Both the position numbers and the translations under genes were made by a program. Below the pieces are notes generated by a model. The model was given only the letters and a program-made list of their open reading frames with translations. It was not told the DNA's origin and did no database searches. This document shows positions 6,950 through 12,092 of a DNA stretch of 12,092 nucleotides, one piece after another. The DNA comes from Gammaproteobacteria bacterium. Its GTDB lineage: Bacteria > Pseudomonadota > Gammaproteobacteria > Pseudomonadales > M0112. The stretch is from the NCBI GenBank assembly GCA_006227085.1, contig SBFY01000178.1:1-12092 (forward strand), given 5' to 3'. Each line of letters starts with the position of its first letter. The stretch's first letter is position 1.

Positions 6950-7603
6950 GTGTCAAACGTTGAGACCGTATTGTTCGATTTTGGTGGCGTGTTCACTGTG
7001 TCGCCATTCCATGCCGTGATGGAATATGCCCAGGGTCTGGGGGGTGATCCGGAATTAACACTGCAATCGGTGTTCGGGGAATACAGCATGGATGGCGATC
7101 ACCCGTGGCACCGGTTGGAGCGCGGTGAAATGACGCTGGAAGCAGCGCGCGATGAAATCCTCGGGATTAGCGAACGGCAGATCGGGCAAGCGGTGGACCT
7201 GTATAGCATCCTGATGGCAATGGCCAGCCAACCGGATAAAACCGTGCGGCAGCCGATGATTGATTATGCAACCGCATTACGGCGGGAAGGCCGGCGCATG
7301 GCGATCATTACCAACAATGTGCGCGAGTTCAAGGATGCCTGGCGCAGCATGATGCCGGTCGATGACTTGTTTGATGCCGTGATTGATTCCAGTGAGGTGG
7401 GGTTGCGCAAACCGCATCCGGATATTTACCGGATGGCGCTCGATACCATGGGCGTGAACGATCCGGCGCGGGCCGTGTTCCTCGATGACCTCGAGCCGAA
7501 CGTGGAAGCAGCACGCAGCGTGGGCATGCACGGGATCCGCGTCGATGATGATTTTGCCCCGGCACTACGGGCGCTGGATGCCTTGCTGGGGCGGTCTTCC
7601 TGA
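6950..7603 (+). CDS. HAD-superfamily hydrolase (HAD-IA, FDFGGV type)
   Basis: 217-residue haloacid-dehalogenase-like protein, probably a phosphatase. Motif I is VLFDFGGVF with the nucleophile Asp10; the usual acid/base Asp two residues later is Gly12. Motif II is IITNN (Thr121), motif III is GLRKPHPDIY (Lys154), and motif IV is VFLDDLEPN (Asp179/180). A helical cap lies between motifs I and II, as in subfamily IA. The DxGGV form resembles the HAD domain of ACAD10-type proteins, and those work in acyl-CoA oxidation, which suits the hydratase/Nudix neighbours; this link is inference. The start is GTG at 6950 with a strong GGAGGG 5 nt upstream. An in-frame GTG at 6935 has no such site. No acyl-CoA dehydrogenase or APH-type kinase partner lies in this window. 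Confidence 0.9.
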   Translation: MSNVETVLFDFGGVFTVSPFHAVMEYAQGLGGDPELTLQSVFGEYSMDGDHPWHRLERGEMTLEAARDEILGISERQIGQAVDLYSILMAMASQPDKTVRQPMIDYATALRREGRRMAIITNNVREFKDAWRSMMPVDDLFDAVIDSSEVGLRKPHPDIYRMALDTMGVNDPARAVFLDDLEPNVEAARSVGMHGIRVDDDFAPALRALDALLGRSS

Positions 7604-7614
7604 TGTGCCTCAAT

Positions 7615-7630
7615 GCGGGTGCTTTCCCGC
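7615..7630 (+). terminator. Small hairpin after the HAD gene (weak terminator candidate)
   Basis: GCGGG (7615-7619) and CCCGC (7626-7630) can pair around a 6-nt loop. No T-run follows directly, so it may only attenuate transcription or be a chance stem. Confidence 0.25.
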
Positions 7631-7635
7631 TGCGT

Positions 7636-7641
7636 TATGAT
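7636..7641 (+). promoter_or_regulatory. Possible -10 upstream of the DUF4404 gene
   Basis: TATGAT matches the -10 consensus at five of six positions and would start RNA about 20 nt before the ATG at 7669. No convincing -35 is visible. Confidence 0.3.
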
Positions 7642-7668
7642 ATTTACATTGCAGTGGAGGGATAAGCC

Positions 7669-7920
7669 ATGAAAGCCCGTATCAAAGCCGATATCGAAAA
7701 ATTGCACGAAGAAATCCAGTGGCTGGAAGACGCCGACTCGCGCCGCATCATGGATAACGTGTTGGCCGACCTGCAAACCCAGCTGGATGCCGAAAGCGAT
7801 GAACAGTCCGATATCCAGCAGCAGCTGGAAGAGGCCGTGACGCATTTCGAGGCGGAGTATCCTGCAGTAGCCGGCATCCTGCGTAACATCCTCACGACCC
7901 TGGGGAATATGGGTATCTAG
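7669..7920 (+). CDS. DUF4404 family small coiled-coil protein
   Basis: 83-residue acidic, almost all-helical protein of unknown function. It is soluble, with no signal or membrane segment. Heptad-like helices (DIEKLHEEIQWLED, DIQQQLEEAVTHFEAEYP) lead to the AGILRNILTTLGNMGI ending. The FEAEYP block followed by a short C-terminal helix ending in GI is what I recall as typical of DUF4404, a family found in Pseudomonas and relatives. Full length for the family. The ATG at 7669 follows a good GGAGGG Shine-Dalgarno. There is 65 nt between it and the HAD gene, with its own possible -10, so it may be transcribed separately. Nothing in the neighbourhood reveals its role. Confidence 0.8.
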   Translation: MKARIKADIEKLHEEIQWLEDADSRRIMDNVLADLQTQLDAESDEQSDIQQQLEEAVTHFEAEYPAVAGILRNILTTLGNMGI

Positions 7921-7938
7921 TTTTTGATGACACACTGG

Positions 7939-7971
7939 TGACTGGCAATAACCGATAATCATGGCCAGTCA
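7939..7971 (+). promoter_or_regulatory. 8-bp inverted repeat just upstream of the first GT-C start
   Basis: TGACTGGC (7939-7946) and GCCAGTCA (7964-7971) are perfect complements with a 17-nt AT-rich loop. The stem ends 4 nt before the Shine-Dalgarno AAGGAGA (7976-7982), so it could act as an operator in DNA or as an mRNA element affecting translation. No T-run follows, so it is not a standard terminator. A TTTTT run at 7921-7925 precedes it. Confidence 0.45.
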
Positions 7972-7987
7972 TCCCAAGGAGAACCCT

Positions 7988-9610
7988 GTGAACCGACAAG
8001 CGGCGATGCCAGTGATTCGTGCGCGTTGGGTGTTCCTGCTCGGTGTGTTACCTCCGTTATTGTTTGCCGCAGTCACCCAGCACGCCTGGGAAGACTGGTA
8101 TATCGCCTACCGTTCGGCGCGCCATCTGGCGCTGGGGGCTGGGCTGGTGTTTGAGCCGGGTGAGCGGCTGCAAACCTTCACGTCACCCATCAATGTGTTG
8201 TTGCCCGCTTTGTATCGCTGGTTGACCGGTAGCGATGCCATGGTCTTGTTATTGCATCGCATCGTGTGTGCGTTGTTGATGGGGTGTGCCTGCCTCAACC
8301 TGTGGCGCTTGCTGCAACGTGAGCGTTTGGGGCTTGCTGCAACCGTTTTCCTGCTGGTGTTGTTTGCCACGGATAGCAAGACAGTCGATTTCAGCGTCAA
8401 TGGTCTTGAAACCGCGTTCCTGTTGTTTTTTTTCAGCGTGACGCTGCGAGCCCTGTTTGAACAACGCTCCGTGCTGTTAGGTGTTGCCTGGGCAGGTTTG
8501 CTGTGGAGTCGTCCGGACAGTGTTGTGTACATTGCCGCTCTTGGTTTGGGGTATGCCGTATCCACCGGTTTGCACGATCGCTCGCAATGGCAACGCAGTA
8601 TGGCCATGGCGATCAAGGCCGGTGTGGTGACCGTGCTGTTGTATGGCCCCTGGTTGTTGGTATCCGCGTGGTATTACGGCTCGCCGGTGCCGCACACGAT
8701 TGTCGCGAAAGGCTTGCACACGGTATCGGCAGGCCCGCTGGAATTGCTGCTGGCATTTGTGAGCTTGCCATTCCACGCGTTGGTGAACCCTACGGCGATG
8801 CGCGATGTGTTTGCACCCACCAATTATTTCTTTGGTGGGTGGCCGTTGCTGCTGGAGTGGGTCAGTTACGCGTTGTCGTGGGTGGCGGCAATGGTGTGGT
8901 TGTTGCCACGCGTTTCGCCCTTGCTGCGAACCGTGTCCTTCGCATTTTATGTGGGCGTGTTTTACCTGACCCATGTGGCGGCTGGGCCATATGCCTGGTA
9001 CTTCCCGCCATGCACCTTGTTGGCCGCGATGGTCTGGGCCGGTTTGCTCGACAGGGTCTTGCAGCGTGATGGCCTGGCAGCGCCGCTGCGCCATGGTGTG
9101 GCTGCTGTGTCGATCTCTGTGGTGGTGTTCCTGGCGGCGGTGACCGTGGTGCAAACCTGGCAAATGAAAGTGCAGCAAGCGGTCATCGAAGACGGCGGGC
9201 GTAAACAGGTTGGCCTCTGGCTGAAAGCGCATGCGAGTCATGCCCAGGAAACCGTGTTTGTCGAATCGCTGGGGTATATCGGGTTTTTCTCCGGCCTGAA
9301 GATGTACGACTATCCCGGGATCGCGTCAGCGGAAGTGGTACAGGCCCGTCGCCAGCACGGTGATGAATGGGACGCGCTGATCCGTGCCTTGCGTCCGGAT
9401 TGGCTGGTGCTGCGCCAGCGTGAAGTGCAGAAGCTGGAGCGTATTGATCCCGCGATCCTGCAGGGGTTGTATTACCCGGTAGCCGTGTTTGACCAATCGG
9501 CTGCACTGGCGGCTTACCGCTTCCTGCCGGGCCGTGCCTGGCTGGAATATGACCGCGCCTATATCGTGTTCCGGCGCGCCGATTTGCTGGCAGTGCCGGT
9601 GACCCCATGA
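7988..9610 (+). CDS. GT-C membrane glycosyltransferase, AftB-like (copy 1)
   Basis: 540 residues, about ten or more transmembrane helices and a C-terminal soluble domain: the build of GT-C enzymes, which use polyprenyl-phosphate sugars and act on the periplasmic face. After TM1 the first loop has TQHAWEDWYIAYR with the acidic pair E35/D36, the expected catalytic position. Then come GLVFEPGE and TFTSPINVLLPAL, the pattern of AftB-like/GT89-type proteins. SRPDSVVYIAALGL and WYYGSPVPHTIVAKG follow; the second corresponds to the family's YYG..PNT..AK block with His for Asn. The C-terminal domain holds GYIGFFSGLKMYDYPG and RPDWLV. The start is GTG at 7988 with AAGGAGA 5 nt upstream; an ATG at 7961 is in frame but has no ribosome site and lies in a hairpin. 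The next gene is its paralogue, 13 nt away. Donor sugar and acceptor are unknown. Confidence 0.85.
   Translation: MNRQAAMPVIRARWVFLLGVLPPLLFAAVTQHAWEDWYIAYRSARHLALGAGLVFEPGERLQTFTSPINVLLPALYRWLTGSDAMVLLLHRIVCALLMGCACLNLWRLLQRERLGLAATVFLLVLFATDSKTVDFSVNGLETAFLLFFFSVTLRALFEQRSVLLGVAWAGLLWSRPDSVVYIAALGLGYAVSTGLHDRSQWQRSMAMAIKAGVVTVLLYGPWLLVSAWYYGSPVPHTIVAKGLHTVSAGPLELLLAFVSLPFHALVNPTAMRDVFAPTNYFFGGWPLLLEWVSYALSWVAAMVWLLPRVSPLLRTVSFAFYVGVFYLTHVAAGPYAWYFPPCTLLAAMVWAGLLDRVLQRDGLAAPLRHGVAAVSISVVVFLAAVTVVQTWQMKVQQAVIEDGGRKQVGLWLKAHASHAQETVFVESLGYIGFFSGLKMYDYPGIASAEVVQARRQHGDEWDALIRALRPDWLVLRQREVQKLERIDPAILQGLYYPVAVFDQSAALAAYRFLPGRAWLEYDRAYIVFRRADLLAVPVTP
8426..8433 (+). repeat. T8 homopolymer inside GT-C copy 1
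   Basis: Eight T in a row encode part of LLFFFSVTL, starting at codon 147. The paralogue has a shorter T-run here. Such a run is a possible slippage site, but the frame reads through normally. Confidence 0.5.
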
Positions 9611-9623
9611 GGAGGCAGGCGGC

Positions 9624-11285
9624 ATGACGGGCAACACACATCTCCTTCCGGCTTGGCGCGCATTCCTGTTGGCGGCATTGCCGGCGTTGGCGTTCGCACT
9701 GTTCACCCAGCACGCCTGGGAGGACTGGTACATCACTTACCGGGCCGGGAAAAACCTCGCCAATGGGTATGGCCTGGTGTTTGAACATGGCCAGGTCCTG
9801 CACACGTTTACATCGCCGCTCAATGTGTTGGTGCCGGCCTTCTTCAGTTGGCTGACCGGTAACGATGCCATGGTGTTATGGCTGTACCGCGTGTTGGGAG
9901 CCGTGCTGCTGGGAGCTTCAGCCGTGTGTGTGTTACGGATCATGCGTGCACAGGCCTATGTTCGCTGGGTGGCGGTGTGCACGCTGCTCTGGTTGGCCGT
10001 GGATGGCAAGATCATTGATTTCACCATCAATGGCCAGGAAGCCGGTTTCATGGTGTTTTTCCTGTCCTTGACGCTATTGGCCTTGCTGGAGCAACGCGTG
10101 GCCTTGCTCGGTATCGCCTGGGCCGGTTTGATGTGGTCGCGTCCTGACAGTGTGGTGTATATCGCAGCACTGGGGCTGGCGTATGGCTGGATGTACCTGC
10201 TGCAAGGACGGGGTAGCGTGCGTGCGTTATTGGGCTATTACTGGAAAGCGGGCATGATTGCCGCGCTGCTGTATGCGCCCTGGCTGTTGTGGACAACCTG
10301 GTATTACGGCACACCTGTGCCGCACACGATTGTGGCCAAGGGCTTGGGTGGTCATCCTTCCGTGTTGGCATTGCTGCAGGCTTTTGTACTGTTCCCCTGG
10401 ACCTCACTGGTACAAGTCACCGCGCTCAATTACGCGTTCATGCCATCGTATTTCGTGATGGGCGGTTGGCCAGAGGCATTGTCGTTACTCGCGCGTGGCC
10501 TGGCCTGGCTGGCGGCGATCGCCTGGTTGCTGCCGCGGGTGTCGCCCTTGGTGCGGATGCTGTCACTCACCACCTTGCTGATGGCGTTTTACCTGGAACA
10601 TATTGCCCCGTTCTATCCCTGGTATTACCCGCCGCTGGCATGGTTCAGCATCCTCACGCTGTCAGCCTTGTTGCAACAGTGCTGGCAAGCCATGCCATCG
10701 TGGCAACGTGGCATGCAATGGGTGTCCGCTAGCGTGGTGGGCGTATGGTTGCTGGTGACCCTGGCGATGGCCTGGCAGGTGCGTGTGCAGCAAACCGTGA
10801 TTGAAGAAGGGCTGCGCAAGCCATTGGGTTTGTGGCTGAAGGCGCAGGCCGGTGATGAGCGCCAGACCGTGTTTGTCGAATGCCTGGGCTATATCGGTTT
10901 TTATTCCGGTTTGAAAATGTACGACTACCCGGGCATGTCATCGCCGGAAATGGTGGCAGCGCGCAAGGTGGTGGGTGAAGACTGGGTGCAGTTGATCCGT
11001 TACCTGCAGCCGGACTGGCTGGTGTTCCGCCTGCGCGAAGCGCAACTGGTCTATCAGGTTGATCCGGCCTTGCTGGAACAGGCATACCAGGAAGCTGCCG
11101 TGTTTGACCGTAGCCGTGAATTGCAGCGTCATGCCTTCCTGCCCGGACGTGGTTACCTCGAATACGACCAGGCCTTTGTGGTTTTCCGCAAGGTCGTGGA
11201 TACTGGCACGCAAGCACCGCTGCAGGAGTCAGGGAATGGCGTCACGGAAGAAACACCTGAAGTGGCTGGAAAGCCAGCTTCCTGA
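9624..11285 (+). CDS. GT-C membrane glycosyltransferase, AftB-like (copy 2)
   Basis: 553 residues, paralogous to the gene before it, with roughly half the residues identical by eye and the same order of blocks. TQHAWEDWYITYR (E33/D34) is followed by GLVFEHGQ, TFTSPLNVLVPAF, SRPDSVVYIAALGL, WYYGTPVPHTIVAKG, LLPRVSPL, GYIGFYSGLKMYDYPG and QPDWLVF. Matching bases keep a constant 1,630-nt offset from TM1 through the PHTIVAKG block and 1,615 nt near MYDYPG, so only about five codons net were lost between. The GERL of copy 1 is GQVL here. Past the shared end (VVFRK) it carries about 27 extra polar residues. The ATG at 9624 follows AGGAGG, which overlaps the stop of copy 1, so the two are co-translated. 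Its last 50 nt overlap the next gene. Role: probably transfer of a lipid-linked sugar to an envelope acceptor; substrate unknown. Confidence 0.85.
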   Translation: MTGNTHLLPAWRAFLLAALPALAFALFTQHAWEDWYITYRAGKNLANGYGLVFEHGQVLHTFTSPLNVLVPAFFSWLTGNDAMVLWLYRVLGAVLLGASAVCVLRIMRAQAYVRWVAVCTLLWLAVDGKIIDFTINGQEAGFMVFFLSLTLLALLEQRVALLGIAWAGLMWSRPDSVVYIAALGLAYGWMYLLQGRGSVRALLGYYWKAGMIAALLYAPWLLWTTWYYGTPVPHTIVAKGLGGHPSVLALLQAFVLFPWTSLVQVTALNYAFMPSYFVMGGWPEALSLLARGLAWLAAIAWLLPRVSPLVRMLSLTTLLMAFYLEHIAPFYPWYYPPLAWFSILTLSALLQQCWQAMPSWQRGMQWVSASVVGVWLLVTLAMAWQVRVQQTVIEEGLRKPLGLWLKAQAGDERQTVFVECLGYIGFYSGLKMYDYPGMSSPEMVAARKVVGEDWVQLIRYLQPDWLVFRLREAQLVYQVDPALLEQAYQEAAVFDRSRELQRHAFLPGRGYLEYDQAFVVFRKVVDTGTQAPLQESGNGVTEETPEVAGKPAS

Positions 11286-12092
11286 TTGGGTCAATGCCGG
11301 GTTGATCAGCAACCCGCAAGCGACCGCCATCCGCCAGCACTACCACGGCAGTGAACATTCCCTCGCACGCACCGCGCTATCCGCGATCGGTGCCATCCTG
11401 TTCGGCCTGGGCGTCATCCTGTTCTTTGCCTGGAACTGGGATGCGCTGCACCGTTTCAGCAAGCTCGGGATTATCTTCACGGCGATTGTGTTGGCGCATG
11501 CCGGCGGTGTGTGGTTCCGTCGGCCGTCATCATCATTGGCGGCTGCAGAAGGGCTGTCGTTGCTAGGCACGATGTTGTTCGGTGCCGGTATCTGGCTGGT
11601 GTCGCAGGTCTATCACATCGATGAGCATTGGCCGAATGCGTTCCTGCTGTGGGGCATGGGTGCATTGGCGATGGCGTGGGTGTTGCCATCGGCCTTGCAG
11701 GGCGTGCTGGCGGTGCTCTTGCTGGCGATCTGGTCGGGTGCTGAAACTTTCACATTCTCACAAACGCAGGTGTCTGCCGTGTGGATCATGCTGGTCGGTG
11801 TGTTGCCACTGGCGTGGCGATTGCGTTCGCGCTGGCTGATGTTCTTTGGCTTGAGTGGCTTTTACCTGACCCTGGCGTTCCAGTTGTCGGAATCGTTCAA
11901 GGAATCGCTGTTCTATGTGCTGTATTCGCTGGCGGTGCTGTATCTCGCACTGGGCCTGTGGCTGGATCGTGCGCAACGGCTGGATTTTGCCGGCCTGCGC
12001 GATGTGATGGTGATCCCGGCGTATGCGGTGATCCTCACCATCGTGTTTGCGCTGTCATTCGGTGATGTCAGTGGCGACCTGGGTCGCCTGAA
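11236..12092 (+). CDS. DUF2157 multi-pass membrane protein (3' end cut by window)
   Basis: About 285 residues visible, frame open at the right edge. The cytosolic N-terminus has WVNAGLISNPQATAIRQHY, the usual DUF2157 opening (a helix ending W..aGLI), followed by repeated hydrophobic helices starting at about residue 48 (LSAIGAILFGLGVILFFAW). WLVSQVYHIDE at about 123-133 matches the family's Q.YH block. At least eight membrane segments are seen. Function of the family is unknown; members often sit beside DUF4401/GDYXXLXY-type genes, which would be expected just past the window. The ATG at 11236 has CAGGAG 7 nt upstream and lies inside the end of the glycosyltransferase gene (50-nt overlap, different frame). 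No better start follows before the conserved region, so the overlap looks real. Confidence 0.85.
   Translation, partial: MASRKKHLKWLESQLPDWVNAGLISNPQATAIRQHYHGSEHSLARTALSAIGAILFGLGVILFFAWNWDALHRFSKLGIIFTAIVLAHAGGVWFRRPSSSLAAAEGLSLLGTMLFGAGIWLVSQVYHIDEHWPNAFLLWGMGALAMAWVLPSALQGVLAVLLLAIWSGAETFTFSQTQVSAVWIMLVGVLPLAWRLRSRWLMFFGLSGFYLTLAFQLSESFKESLFYVLYSLAVLYLALGLWLDRAQRLDFAGLRDVMVIPAYAVILTIVFALSFGDVSGDLGRL

Noticed and set aside
7899..7925. ACCC/GGGT stem followed by TTTTT at the end of the DUF4404 gene, as a terminator
   Set aside because: Only a 4-bp stem lying within the coding sequence and separated from the T-run; too weak to call.
8477..9241. 254-residue minus-strand open frame opposite GT-C copy 1
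   Set aside because: His/Gln/Arg-rich with no recognisable motif; shadow of the plus-strand membrane protein.
1..12092. tRNA, rRNA, CRISPR, insertion sequence, integrase, attachment site or toxin/antitoxin genes
   Set aside because: I found no clover-leaf, repeat-spacer pattern, transposase motif or flanking duplication on either strand. Base composition looks even across the window.

Overview
This window most likely comes from the chromosome of a gammaproteobacterium. GC content is in the mid to high fifties by eye. The secreted protein built on a FimV N-terminal domain, the DUF4404 protein and the RND pump of the NPVAANLLM type all point that way. I cannot name the genus. There are ten protein-coding genes in two divergent blocks, and the two outermost genes are cut by the window edges. 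I see no tRNA, rRNA, insertion sequence, CRISPR array or phage gene.

Left block, minus strand (5597 down to 1). The transcription order is a small exported FimV-N-domain protein, an HSL-type alpha/beta-hydrolase (esterase), a periplasmic adaptor (membrane fusion) protein, and an inner-membrane RND permease that runs off the left edge. The spacing suggests one operon. The esterase starts 3 nt after the stop of the FimV-like gene and in the same frame. There is then a 76-nt gap, and the adaptor and permease overlap by 4 nt (ATGA). No outer-membrane channel gene or transcriptional regulator is visible, so the pump probably uses a channel encoded elsewhere or beyond the window.

Middle (5598-5762) is a compact divergent promoter region. 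It carries a good extended -10 for the rightward genes and a weaker -10 for the leftward ones. A 10-bp-phased ATACAGG repeat overlaps the leftward promoter.

Right block, plus strand (5763 to the end). First comes a MaoC-type hot-dog hydratase, a Nudix hydrolase with an expanded Nudix box and a HAD-type hydrolase. The first two fit acyl-CoA/CoA metabolism, and all three are packed tightly. A small coiled-coil DUF4404 gene follows. Then come two tandem, paralogous GT-C membrane glycosyltransferases that look like an ancient duplication, and a DUF2157 multi-pass membrane protein that overlaps the second glycosyltransferase by 50 nt and runs off the right edge. The glycosyltransferases probably move a sugar from a polyprenyl-phosphate donor onto an envelope acceptor; the substrate cannot be read from sequence.

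The points most worth following up are the stand-alone FimV N-terminal domain abutting the esterase in frame, with a C8 tract at the start of the esterase; the tandem GT-C pair with its unusual PHT motif and overlapping DUF2157 gene; and the hydratase-Nudix-HAD cassette, in which the Nudix and HAD enzymes both depart from textbook motifs.
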